This document shows, one piece after another, positions 15,908-23,538 of a stretch of 23,583 nucleotides of DNA. The notes beneath the pieces were generated by a model. That model saw only the letters and a list, made by a program, of their open reading frames with translations. It did no database searches and had not been told where the DNA came from. A program made the translations under genes and the position numbers. Each line of letters starts with the position of its first letter. Within the stretch, counting starts at the first letter, position 1. Origin of the DNA: Gemmatimonadota bacterium (GTDB lineage: Bacteria > Latescibacterota > UBA2968 > UBA8231); contig PATE01000063.1 in NCBI GenBank assembly GCA_002712305.1, positions 20,265-43,847 of the forward strand. The letters run 5' to 3'.

Positions 15908-16828
15908 CTACAACTTGCCCTGATAGATCTTGATGACCGAATCGAGCAGTTCCAGCGCCTCGGAGCGCTCGCGCTGGAAGGCGTTGCGTCCCATGATCGA
16001 GCCAAAACCCCCGCCATCCCGGATTCCTCGAATCTCCTCCAGGACTTGCTCGGTGCCTTTGGCGGCCCCCCCGGAGAAGATCGTGACCCGTCGACCATCG
16101 AAGGCCGAATGGATCACGTGTTCGATACGTTTGGCAAGTGTATCCGTCTGTTGGCCCGCATCCTCGTAGGTCTTGCGCGCTTCATCCTGCTCCACGAAAT
16201 CGCCCGGCGGTTTGACCTTGAGGATGTGTGCACCGAGTTGGGCAGCGATCTGAGCTGCATAGGCGGAGACATCCAGGGCCGTTTCACCGTCTTTGCTGAT
16301 GTCACGACCCCGCGGATAGGACCAGACCACGACGACGAGCCCGTGCCGCTTGGCCTCTTCGGTCAGAGCCTGGAGCTTCTCATACATGGAAACGCGCTGC
16401 AGAGACCCAGGGTAGACGGTGTAGCCGATGGCGGCGCATCCGAGACGCAAGGCCGCTTCGACCGATCCGGTCACCGCCTGCAGCGGATCTGCGTCCGAAC
16501 TCAGATTCTCTCGGTTGTTGAGCTTCAGAATCAGCGGAATGTCTCCCGCATAGTCCCCGGCGCCGGCCTCCAAGAATCCAAGGGGCGCCGCATAGGCGCT
16601 GAGCCCGGCATCGATAGCCAACTCAAAGTGATATCGTGGATCAAAGCCGGCGGGATTGGGGATGAAGGTCCGCGCCGGGCCATGTTCGACCCCCTGATCC
16701 ACCGGCAGAATCACAAGTTTTCCCGAACCACCGAGTTTCCCCTGGTTCAGTATGCGGGCCAGGTTGGTGAGGGTACCGGGATTGTCGGATCCATACCAAC
16801 TGAGGATCTCGCGGATACGGCGTTTCAT
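15908..16828 (-). CDS. fbaB: Class I fructose-bisphosphate aldolase, FbaB/DhnA (archaeal-type) family
   Basis: 306 residues. Cleaves fructose 1,6-bisphosphate to triose phosphates through a lysine Schiff base, without metal. Visible: GKLVILPVDQGVEHGP (36-51), the substrate strand VVVVWSYPRG (165-174), HILKVKPPGD (201-210) where Lys204 or Lys206 is the Schiff-base residue, FSGGAAKG (251-258), and GSIMGRNAFQR (276-286), the phosphate-binding end. The start ATG has AAAGG about 10 bases upstream and lies 13 bases after the glk stop. The frame is open further upstream but there overlaps glk and shows no homology. Related DhnA members also make aromatic precursors (ADH synthase), but the operon supports a glycolytic/gluconeogenic role. 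Confidence 0.92.
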   Translation of the reverse strand: MKRRIREILSWYGSDNPGTLTNLARILNQGKLGGSGKLVILPVDQGVEHGPARTFIPNPAGFDPRYHFELAIDAGLSAYAAPLGFLEAGAGDYAGDIPLILKLNNRENLSSDADPLQAVTGSVEAALRLGCAAIGYTVYPGSLQRVSMYEKLQALTEEAKRHGLVVVVWSYPRGRDISKDGETALDVSAYAAQIAAQLGAHILKVKPPGDFVEQDEARKTYEDAGQQTDTLAKRIEHVIHSAFDGRRVTIFSGGAAKGTEQVLEEIRGIRDGGGFGSIMGRNAFQRERSEALELLDSVIKIYQGKL

Positions 16829-16841
16829 CGACGTGCCTTTC

Positions 16842-17831
16842 TCATAGATGTTCAGCCTGCTGTGCACCGTAGTAGGCGGCACCCAGCATAGCCGTGTGAT
16901 CATTTCGAATGATGTGCACCGGAATGCGGTGCAGGATGTCAGATACGCGGCCCTTTTCCGCAAAGGCGGCCATGAAGGAACCGTCTGCGAGTTTGTCGGC
17001 GATTTTGGGCGCAATACCACCACCGATGAAGACACCCGCCGTGGCCAGGAACTTGAGCGCCAGATTGCCCGCTTCCGCTCCGTAGAGAGAGACGAACAAG
17101 TCGAGGGCATCTGCAGCGAGCTGGCAGCTTTGCGAGGCTGCCTCGGAGATAACCTGTGCGCCACCCCCGTTGCTGCCCAGTTGCTCGCGCAGCCACTCGG
17201 GTTCCTCGCCCCGTCCAGTGTCTCGCAAGAACTGATAGATGTTCACCAGCCCCATGCCGGACACGACTCGCTCCCAACTCACATGGCCGTGACGCTCGAA
17301 CAGATAGGACCACAGCTCGGCCTCGAGATCAGTACCCGGCGCGAAAGAAGCGTGGCCGCCTTCAGATGGCACGGCAACGTGGCCTGACCCGACCCATGCG
17401 AGACCGCCTTCACCCAAGCCTGTGCCGGCGGCGATGACGGCCGCGTTGCCGTTGGGGTCTGGCTCTCCCGCATTCAGTTCGATCAGATCGTCGGGCCCCA
17501 AGGCGAGTGTGCCATATGCCGTCGCCTCCAAGTCATTGAGCAGATCCACCCAAGCGACGTCCAGGTGTGCCGCTATCGCCTCGGGGTCGATGACCCATGG
17601 AAGGTTCACGGGTTTCACCGGCGTTTGCCGCACAGGGCCCGGTACACCGAGCACGACCCTGTTCGGTCTGTAGCCGTCACACGATTTCAGGAAGGCCTTC
17701 AGCAATTCGGCTGCACCTGGGTAGTCGTTGGACTCAAATCGAGACACGGTGACTTCCTTCAACCCGTCTGAGGTCGACTGATACAGGCCCAGATAACTCT
17801 TCGTCCCACCCACATCCCCAGCAAGAATCAT
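16842..17831 (-). CDS. glk: Glucokinase (ROK-distinct, proteobacterial Glk type)
   Basis: 329 residues. Phosphorylates glucose with ATP, supplying glucose 6-phosphate to Zwf, encoded just upstream. Phosphate loop AGDVGGTKSYLGLY (4-17), GVPGPV (62-67), LPWVID (77-82), catalytic Asp100 in LLNDLEATAYG, AGTGLGEGGL (135-144), and Glu157-Gly-Gly-His160 for sugar binding. Near the C-terminus GVFIGGGIAPK and NDHTAMLGAAYY are typical. The absence of a ROK zinc cysteine cluster separates it from ROK glucokinases. ATG overlaps the zwf TGA (ATGA on the minus strand, 17831-17828), so it is translationally coupled and this start is firm. Confidence 0.95.
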   Translation of the reverse strand: MILAGDVGGTKSYLGLYQSTSDGLKEVTVSRFESNDYPGAAELLKAFLKSCDGYRPNRVVLGVPGPVRQTPVKPVNLPWVIDPEAIAAHLDVAWVDLLNDLEATAYGTLALGPDDLIELNAGEPDPNGNAAVIAAGTGLGEGGLAWVGSGHVAVPSEGGHASFAPGTDLEAELWSYLFERHGHVSWERVVSGMGLVNIYQFLRDTGRGEEPEWLREQLGSNGGGAQVISEAASQSCQLAADALDLFVSLYGAEAGNLALKFLATAGVFIGGGIAPKIADKLADGSFMAAFAEKGRVSDILHRIPVHIIRNDHTAMLGAAYYGAQQAEHL

Positions 17832-19345
17832 TCGGCAACGGCCTCTTCCCAGCTTCGCCAATCGCGATCGAACAACGCCCGAGCTTCAGTCGGTCCCCAG
17901 CTACCGGCTGGGTAGGATGGCATCTGAGTCGCGGAGGCGGCACTCCACGCCTCGAGAATCGGCATCAGCAACCCCCAGGATTTTTCGATCCAGTCGCTGG
18001 ACGCGAACAGCGTGCCGTCGCCAATCAGGCAATCGAGGATGAGTGTCTCGTAGGCCTCGGGAGATCGACCACCAAAGTGATCTGCGTAACAGAAGTCCAT
18101 GTCCACCGTGTCCAACTGGACATCGGGACCGGGTCGTTTGCCACTGAAGGCGAGAGAGATCCCCTCCTCGGGCTGTATCCGGATCGTCAGTGTACTCGGA
18201 CGAAGGTTATCACCTCCCGAGAAGATGAGATGGGGAGGCTGCTTGAACTGTAGCGTGATCGTACTGGTCCGGCGCGCCATCCGTTTTCCTGTCCGCACAT
18301 AGAAAGGCACGCCCTGCCACCGCCAGTTGTCGATCGTGAACTCGACGGCGGCGAAGGTCTCTGTCCTGGACCCCGCTGGTACATCCTCTTCCTGCAGATA
18401 CCCGGGACACGGCTTCCCGTCTGCGTCTTCGCCGTCTTCATACTGCGCACGCACAGCGATCTGATCGACCTTCCCTACACTGAAGGGCCGCACCGCCTTG
18501 AGCACCTTCAGCTTCTCTACCCGGACCGATTCGGCGTCGAAGGTAGAGGGTGGCTCCATGGCCACGACACACATGACCTGCATCAGATGATTTTGGATCA
18601 TGTCCCGCAGAGCACCAGACGTATCGTAGTACCCGGCTCTATGCTCTACCCCCACGGACTCGGCCGCTGTGATTTGTACATGGTCGACGTATCGTCGGTT
18701 CCACAGGGGCTCAAACATCGAGTTGGCCAAGCGGAACACGAGGATATTCTGGACCGTCTCTTTCCCTAGATAGTGATCGATTCGAAAGATCTGATGTTCG
18801 CGAAAGACCAGATGAAGAGAGCGATTGAGGCTGCGCGCGCTCTCCAGGTCATGGCCGAATGGTTTTTCGACGATGATGCGGACCCATCCATCATCCTCTG
18901 CCGCAAGGCCTGTGTTGCCAAGTTGGCGGACGATGTCGAGAAAGACCTGGGGTGGTACCGAGCAGTAGTAGCAGCGATTCGATGAGGTCCCCAGTCTCTC
19001 GTCGATGGAGCTCAGCTTTTTCCGCAGCTGATCATAGGTCTCATCATCAGCTGGATCGCCGCTGACATAGTCAACGCGTTCAAGGAAGTCATCCACACGC
19101 TGCGCGTCAGCCTCGCCGAGCTGGACGAATTCGTTCAACGACTCCCGCAGCCGACGTCGAAACTCCTCCGTCGACATCTGGGTGCGTGCGACGCCAACAA
19201 GCGCAAACGCGTCGGGGAGTCGGCCCTGCCGGGATAGGTGCCAGACCGCGGGGAGCAACTTCCTTCGTGTCAGGTCGCCGGAGGCACCGAAGATGACAAG
19301 AACACAGGGGTCCGGAACTCGTTCCGGGGCGAGGAAATCGTTCAC
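17828..19345 (-). CDS. zwf: Glucose-6-phosphate 1-dehydrogenase
   Basis: 505 residues. Oxidises glucose 6-phosphate to 6-phosphogluconolactone and makes NADPH, opening the oxidative pentose phosphate or Entner-Doudoroff route. Cofactor motif IFGASGDLTRRKLLPA (18-33), EKPFG (160-164), the active-site signature RIDHYLGKE (188-196), general-base His253 in MIQNHLMQV, FYVRTGKRM, and the C-terminal WGPTEARAL. Length is normal. The start is GTG at 19345, 9 bases after the tal stop; no clear Shine-Dalgarno is visible, suggesting coupling to tal translation. Neither gnd, edd nor pgl is in this window, so the fate of its product is set elsewhere. Confidence 0.97.
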   Translation of the reverse strand: MNDFLAPERVPDPCVLVIFGASGDLTRRKLLPAVWHLSRQGRLPDAFALVGVARTQMSTEEFRRRLRESLNEFVQLGEADAQRVDDFLERVDYVSGDPADDETYDQLRKKLSSIDERLGTSSNRCYYCSVPPQVFLDIVRQLGNTGLAAEDDGWVRIIVEKPFGHDLESARSLNRSLHLVFREHQIFRIDHYLGKETVQNILVFRLANSMFEPLWNRRYVDHVQITAAESVGVEHRAGYYDTSGALRDMIQNHLMQVMCVVAMEPPSTFDAESVRVEKLKVLKAVRPFSVGKVDQIAVRAQYEDGEDADGKPCPGYLQEEDVPAGSRTETFAAVEFTIDNWRWQGVPFYVRTGKRMARRTSTITLQFKQPPHLIFSGGDNLRPSTLTIRIQPEEGISLAFSGKRPGPDVQLDTVDMDFCYADHFGGRSPEAYETLILDCLIGDGTLFASSDWIEKSWGLLMPILEAWSAASATQMPSYPAGSWGPTEARALFDRDWRSWEEAVAE

Positions 19346-19354
19346 TGGGGCGGA

Positions 19355-20491
19355 TCAAGCACGGCGAGCGACTGCCGCGCACTGGTCCTCGATCGTGGCC
19401 AGCAGCTTGTCGAAGGGTTCGACGAAGAGTCGTACTGCGTCCGCCTGAAGCTTGTCGGTTACCTCTGCGATCGAGATGCCCGCCGCACCGAGTGTCTCCA
19501 TGACATCGGCTGCTTCATCGAGATCTTCCTCCAATCCGGGTCGCGGTATGCCATGATCGCGGAAGGCCTCATATGTCGCATCGGGCATGGTGTTGACCGT
19601 ATCGGGACCGATGAGCTCCTCCACATAGAGGACATCCCGGTAACTCGGATTCTTCACACTCGTGCTTGCCCACAACAAGCGCTGGGGTCGAGCCCCATTG
19701 GCGGCCAACTGCTGCCAGCGCTCATCGGCGATCAGACTCTTGTAGGATGCGTAGGCCAGTTTCGCATTGGCGATGGCGACACGTCCTTTCAGGGAGCGCA
19801 GCGCCACACGCCGCTCGGCACTGCCGGTCTCGGGGAGACGTTCATCGATCAGACCATCGACAAAGGCATCGATGCGGCTGATGAAGAAACTGGCCACACT
19901 TCCTACGCTCGAAAGGTCTCCGCCCCGACTGGCCAGTTGCTCCAGACCGGCGATGTAGGCCTGGGCCACCTGGAGGTAGTTCTCCTGCGAAAACAGCAGG
20001 GTGATGTTGATGTTGATGCCCTGGGCAATCAACTGTTCAACAGCGGGGATGCCCGCCGCCGTGCCTGGTACCTTGATCATCACATTGCGACGACCCACGT
20101 CGGTGGCCAGCCGCAAGGCCTCTTCGACCGTGCCCTGTGTGTCGTGGGCCAAGTGTGGAGAGACTTCGAGAGAGACATATCCATCGATGCCTTCCGTCCG
20201 TTCATACACCGGCAACATGACATCGGCTGCCCAACGGATGTCTTCCATGGCAATGGACTCGTAGATCTCCACAGGCTGCAATCCCGCCGAGGCCAGTTGA
20301 CGCAGGGCGCCCCGATAGTCGTCAGATCCGGAAATGGCTTTCTCGAAGATCGCTGGATTCGACGTCATCCCCGACAGACCGTCCTCCTGGATCAGGCGAT
20401 TCAACTCGCCGGTCGTGATCATACTGCGGCGGATGTTGTCGTACCAGACACTCTGGCCCTGCTGGCCGAGATCGACGAGCGGATTCGACAT
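19355..20491 (-). CDS. tal: Transaldolase (long Tal form)
   Basis: 378 residues. Moves dihydroxyacetone units between sedoheptulose 7-phosphate and glyceraldehyde 3-phosphate. VWYDNIRRSM (15-24), GMTSNPAIFEKAI (41-53), YVSLEVSP (105-112), Schiff-base Lys140 in NVMIKVPGT, NITLLFS (about 167-173), SVASFFISRID, and LLWASTSVKNP near 269-279. This is the roughly 370-residue type seen in actinobacteria and cyanobacteria, not the shorter TalC/FSA type. It has no fused glucose-6-phosphate isomerase domain. ATG with AGGAG 8 bases upstream (plus-strand 20500-20504). It is the first gene of the five-gene operon running to 15333. Confidence 0.95.
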   Translation of the reverse strand: MSNPLVDLGQQGQSVWYDNIRRSMITTGELNRLIQEDGLSGMTSNPAIFEKAISGSDDYRGALRQLASAGLQPVEIYESIAMEDIRWAADVMLPVYERTEGIDGYVSLEVSPHLAHDTQGTVEEALRLATDVGRRNVMIKVPGTAAGIPAVEQLIAQGININITLLFSQENYLQVAQAYIAGLEQLASRGGDLSSVGSVASFFISRIDAFVDGLIDERLPETGSAERRVALRSLKGRVAIANAKLAYASYKSLIADERWQQLAANGARPQRLLWASTSVKNPSYRDVLYVEELIGPDTVNTMPDATYEAFRDHGIPRPGLEEDLDEAADVMETLGAAGISIAEVTDKLQADAVRLFVEPFDKLLATIEDQCAAVARRA

Positions 20492-20541
20492 GGAAACAAC
20501 TCCTGGTGACGGTGAGGCTCAGATGGGTGCGGACAGCAGCC

Positions 20542-20557
20542 CTCGCGCGGACGCGAG
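20542..20557. other. Small perfect hairpin in the tal leader
   Basis: Six perfect base pairs (20542-20547 with 20552-20557, CTCGCG/CGCGAG) around a 4-base loop, about 50 bases upstream of the tal start. If the promoter near 20623-20653 is used, it lies in the 5' leader of the operon mRNA. It could stabilise the transcript or bind a regulator; it is too short to name. Confidence 0.3.
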
Positions 20558-20621
20558 AACCCCGACGTCGATACAGACGCGGAGGGACTGCAGGCGAAGT
20601 GCAGCGGCTGCGCTTCAAGGC

Positions 20622-20653
20622 TATAATATCCCGACTGGGTCGATGACCGGCAA
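20622..20653. promoter_or_regulatory. Candidate overlapping divergent promoters, tal operon (-) and epimerase (+)
   Basis: On the plus strand 20622-20627 is a perfect TATAAT, but the -35 position (around 20599-20605) matches poorly. On the minus strand the same A/T block reads TATTAT (20628-20623), with TTGCCG at 20653-20648 and a 19-base spacer. The two -10 elements overlap, so polymerase binding would be mutually exclusive. This is the only A/T-rich patch in the 228-base divergent gap (20492-20719). Confidence 0.45.
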
Positions 20654-20719
20654 ACCCGCCGCGTCTCCGAGCCACGGGACGTCCAGTATCCCTTCACAAC
20701 CCGAGACAAGCGCGTAGGA

Positions 20720-21646
20720 ATGGCTCGATACCTCGTGACGGGTGGCGCCGGTTTTATTGGTTCTCACCTGTGTACCCGACTCTGTGCCGAAGGGCATGAC
20801 GTGCGTGCTCTTGACGATCTGTCGAGCGGTCACCGATCGAACCTCGACGGTGTCGATGTGGATCTCATCGTCGGCGATCTGCGCGATCGTGATGCACTCG
20901 AGTCGGCCACAGATGGCGCCGATTTCGTTCTACATCACGCCGCGATCGCTTCGGTTCAGTTTTCAGTCGAGCATCCGTTGGAAGAACAGGATGTGAACGT
21001 TGTCGGCACCCTGAGATTGCTGGAAGCGGCACGTGCGGCGGGAGTGAAGCGTGTCGTCTTCGCAGCGTCCGCCGCAGCCTATGGTGAAGACGAAACCGTG
21101 CCGAAACAGGAGTCGATGCGTGCGCAGCCAATCTCCCCCTACGGCCTATCGAAGGTGACCGGTGAGCACTACTGTCGTGTCTGGTCCCATGTCTTCGGCC
21201 TCGAGACCGTCTGTCTACGCTACTTCAACATTTTCGGACCCCGTCAGGATCCGAACAGTCCCTACAGCGGTGTGATCTCCATTTTCGCACGGATCATGCT
21301 GGATGGTCGGATCCCGTCGATTCACGGCGACGGTGAACAGTCGCGAGATTTCACGTTCGTCGACAATGTGGTCGATGCCAACATGGGGGCATGTGCCGTC
21401 TCCTCCACAGCGGGAGAGATCTACAACATTGGCTGTGCGCGAGCGATCACGATCAATGATCTGGTGCAGGCCATAAACGATGAGCTCGGAACCGATCTCC
21501 AACCGGATCATGTGCAGGCACGTGCCGGAGACGTTCGCGCCTCCCTGGCCGACATCGCCGCCGCGACCAGTGACCTCGGTTACGTCCCCACCACATCTTT
21601 CGAGGAAGGTCTGCGCCAAACCCTCGCCTGGATGCGCACCGCCTGA
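20720..21646 (+). CDS. NAD-dependent nucleotide-sugar epimerase (GalE/WbpP-like extended SDR)
   Basis: 308 residues. Rossmann start YLVTGGAGFIGSHL (4-17), Asp32-Asp33 after strand 2, LHHAAIASVQFSVEHP (71-86), catalytic Ser117 (FAASAAAYG), Tyr141/Lys145 (SPYGLSKVTGE), LRYFNIFGPRQDPNSPYSGVI (from about 161), and RDFTFVDNVVDA. The HHAA-x-SVxxS and RDFTFVDNV pattern is that of UDP-glucose or UDP-N-acetylglucosamine 4-epimerases; which sugar cannot be decided. It probably supplies envelope polysaccharide or LPS. The ATG is assigned by homology: AGGA immediately abuts the start, which is too close for a normal Shine-Dalgarno. Divergent from tal; followed after 95 bases by the 2-phosphoglycerate-kinase-like gene. 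Confidence 0.92.
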   Translation: MARYLVTGGAGFIGSHLCTRLCAEGHDVRALDDLSSGHRSNLDGVDVDLIVGDLRDRDALESATDGADFVLHHAAIASVQFSVEHPLEEQDVNVVGTLRLLEAARAAGVKRVVFAASAAAYGEDETVPKQESMRAQPISPYGLSKVTGEHYCRVWSHVFGLETVCLRYFNIFGPRQDPNSPYSGVISIFARIMLDGRIPSIHGDGEQSRDFTFVDNVVDANMGACAVSSTAGEIYNIGCARAITINDLVQAINDELGTDLQPDHVQARAGDVRASLADIAAATSDLGYVPTTSFEEGLRQTLAWMRTA

Positions 21647-21718
21647 TCCCCAAATCGTGGAGGCGGTGCTATCTTTCCAAGAATCGATCGCACCTTCACT
21701 TCTACCACGACACTCCAA

Positions 21719-21731
21719 CCACGAATCGTGG
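21719..21731. repeat. 13-base inverted repeat just upstream of the 2-phosphoglycerate-kinase-like start
   Basis: CCACGA-A-TCGTGG is a perfect inverted repeat with one central base, 10 bases before the ATG at 21742. The half-site AATCGTGG also occurs at 21653-21660, just after the epimerase stop. Possible operator, or a fold occupying the ribosome-binding region, which otherwise lacks a clear Shine-Dalgarno. Confidence 0.4.
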
Positions 21732-21741
21732 CCACGGTCCT

Positions 21742-22920
21742 ATGGCAGACATTATCGACGGCAAGAAGCGCATTCCCTTCATGCGTGGCATGCTCGTTCA
21801 TCACCTGATTCAGCACGGTCTCGACCACGAGGCTGCCTTCGAGGTGGCCGACGAGGTGCGCTCAGCCCTGCGAAGTCACAAGCAGGACATCGATCGTGAG
21901 GAACTGGTTGTCCTGATCGAGGAACTGTTGAGCCGTGACCACCCCGACCACGGGATCCGTGATCTGGTCTTCTGGGAGCCCGTGCCGACGTCCATTACCG
22001 TCGATGTCGGCGACAGTGCTCATCCCTTTTCCCGCGAGAGACTGGCTCACTCCGTGCGCGCAGCAGGTCTGGCACCTGACCAAGCTCTCGAGATGGCCCA
22101 CCGAGTGGAGAAACGGCTCCTCGAGCAGCGCAGAGACCGAATACAAAGCCAGGAACTTGAATCCCTCGTGGTCGAGGTGCTCGCCGAGTACCGCGGTGAT
22201 CGATTGGTCGATCGGTATCTGGTCTGGCGCGCATGGGGAGATGTCGGCAAGCCACTCGTCGTCCTGATCGGTGGCGCTTCGGGAGTGGGCAAGACATCAC
22301 TTGCGATCAGTCTGGCCAGCGTTCTCGATATTCCACGGCTGGTGGCGACCGATGACATTCGACAGATTCTCCGGCTCACTCTGTCACCGGAGTTCATGCC
22401 CTCGATCCATCGCTCCTCGTATACCGTTTCACGAGGTGTACAGTTGCCCGACACGTCATCGGAAGACCCCGTCATCAGCGGCTTCCGCGATCAGGCGCGC
22501 GTTGTGGGTGTCGGTGTGCGTGCGATTATCAGTCGCTGCATCGAAGAGAACACGAGTGTCATTGTCGACGGCGTTCACTTGATCCCGGGGTTTACGGACC
22601 TGAGCGCGTTCGTCGACGACGCCTTCATCGTACCCATGTGCCTGGCCGTAACGGATCGTGAAGTCTATGAGGAGAGATTCGCACGTCGCGCTGACCAGGC
22701 GCCGAATCGCCCCAAGCAACGATACCTCGACAACCTCGAAGACATCATTGCGATCCAGCAGCACATTTTAGATGAAAGTGACCAGGAAGATATTCCCGTG
22801 ATTGAGGTGACCACCGTTGAAGACCCAACTAGTGCCGCCGTCACTCTGGTTGCTGAGCGACTTCGCAAACACCGGGAGATCCGTCGTCTCTTCAAAGGAA
22901 ACGGGAAGAAGAAGAAGTAG
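21742..22920 (+). CDS. 2-phosphoglycerate-kinase-like protein with two N-terminal ATP-cone modules
   Basis: 392 residues. The kinase part (about 168-380) has GGASGVGKTSLAISLA (177-192), TDDIRQILR (203-211) and VIVDGVHLIPG (273-283), the pattern of archaeal 2-phosphoglycerate kinase, which makes 2,3-bisphosphoglycerate as precursor of cyclic 2,3-diphosphoglycerate. In front are two similar ATP-cone-like segments, residues about 11-74 (IPFMRGMLVHHLIQHGL...) and 93-165 (HPFSRERLAHSVRAAGL..., ending DRYLVWRAW). Archaeal enzymes as I recall them carry one. ATP cones are nucleotide-sensing regulatory domains, so activity is probably gated by ATP/ADP (inference). The protein ends in GNGKKKK, a basic tail. 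Neighbours are sugar-phosphate genes. The ribosome-binding site is unclear; a terminator follows. The substrate in a bacterium is unproven. Confidence 0.8.
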   Translation: MADIIDGKKRIPFMRGMLVHHLIQHGLDHEAAFEVADEVRSALRSHKQDIDREELVVLIEELLSRDHPDHGIRDLVFWEPVPTSITVDVGDSAHPFSRERLAHSVRAAGLAPDQALEMAHRVEKRLLEQRRDRIQSQELESLVVEVLAEYRGDRLVDRYLVWRAWGDVGKPLVVLIGGASGVGKTSLAISLASVLDIPRLVATDDIRQILRLTLSPEFMPSIHRSSYTVSRGVQLPDTSSEDPVISGFRDQARVVGVGVRAIISRCIEENTSVIVDGVHLIPGFTDLSAFVDDAFIVPMCLAVTDREVYEERFARRADQAPNRPKQRYLDNLEDIIAIQQHILDESDQEDIPVIEVTTVEDPTSAAVTLVAERLRKHREIRRLFKGNGKKKK

Positions 22921-22939
22921 ACCGCTGAAGGAGCGAATG

Positions 22940-22963
22940 GGGTGCCCACAGGGGCTCCCTTTT
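22940..22963 (+). terminator. Rho-independent terminator after the 2-phosphoglycerate-kinase-like gene
   Basis: An 8-bp stem with one T-T mismatch (22940-22947 with 22952-22959), a 4-base ACAG loop and a run of four T (22960-22963). It is 20 bases after the stop. The short T-run makes it moderate in strength. Confidence 0.65.
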
Positions 22964-23064
22964 CCGTTGCTCCACCACCACGCCCGGGCTATATTGACAA
23001 CTCAAGCATTAACCGACATTTAGCGGCTGTTTTTCTAGCCGATACAGCGACTGGAATCGACTAC

Positions 23065-23538
23065 ATGTTGGGCAAAAAGGACAACGGCGCCGTCGCCGGC
23101 GGTCAGACCCTGAACACGATCATCGGTCGGGGTACGATCTTCGAAGGTGTGATGAAGGTCGACAACAGTGTCCGCATCGACGGCCTTTTCAAAGGCGAAC
23201 TCTCGTGCTCTGGGGCCCTGACAATCAGTCAGTCCGGCGAGGCCTACGCCCATCTCGAAGGTCACGATATCTATATCAACGGTATCGTTCGTGGAACGGT
23301 GCGTGCCGAAAAGGTGCGCCTCGATAGTCAGGCGCGTTTTATCGGCGACGTCTATACCGGCGCCCTGTCGGTCTCGGAAGGTGCCGTGTTCCATGGCAGC
23401 TGCTCCATGGAATCGGCAGCGGCTGAGGTGAAGGAGTCGAAGAAGCGTGACGCCAACGTTCTGACGATGGACGGCAAGCGTGACGAGACCACTCAGTCCC
23501 TCGAGGTCACCGACGAGGCTCGTGTAGCTCAGACCTGA
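23065..23538 (+). CDS. Bactofilin (polymer-forming cytoskeletal protein)
   Basis: 157 residues. Bactofilins assemble without nucleotide into membrane-associated filaments that organise cell shape or peptidoglycan enzymes. The beta-helix core spans about 18-115: TIIGRGTIFEGVMKVDNSVRIDGLFKGEL, then repeated strands (ALTISQSGEAYAHLEG, DIYINGIVRGTV, EKVRLDSQARFIGDV, ALSVSEGAVFHG). The ATG at 23065 gives a short N-terminus MLGKKDNG, like the MFSKK-type membrane-contact tail of the family; the frame is open 41 codons upstream but that part covers the terminator region. The C-terminal ~40 residues are charged and probably disordered. No M23 peptidase, a common partner, is visible within the window. 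Confidence 0.92.
   Translation: MLGKKDNGAVAGGQTLNTIIGRGTIFEGVMKVDNSVRIDGLFKGELSCSGALTISQSGEAYAHLEGHDIYINGIVRGTVRAEKVRLDSQARFIGDVYTGALSVSEGAVFHGSCSMESAAAEVKESKKRDANVLTMDGKRDETTQSLEVTDEARVAQT

Noticed and set aside
15857-16891. Plus-strand open frame of 344 codons opposite fbaB
   Set aside because: Mirror of the well-supported aldolase, with no recognisable motif.
19238-20509. Long plus-strand open frame (423 codons) opposite tal and the start of zwf
   Set aside because: It is antisense to two unmistakable enzymes with intact active sites; its product shows no domain pattern, and long shadow frames are common in GC-rich DNA.
22994-23022. Promoter for the bactofilin: perfect TTGACA at 22994-22999
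   Set aside because: The hexamer 17 bases downstream (CATTTA) matches a -10 poorly, so I do not list it as a feature, although a promoter somewhere in 22964-23064 is likely.
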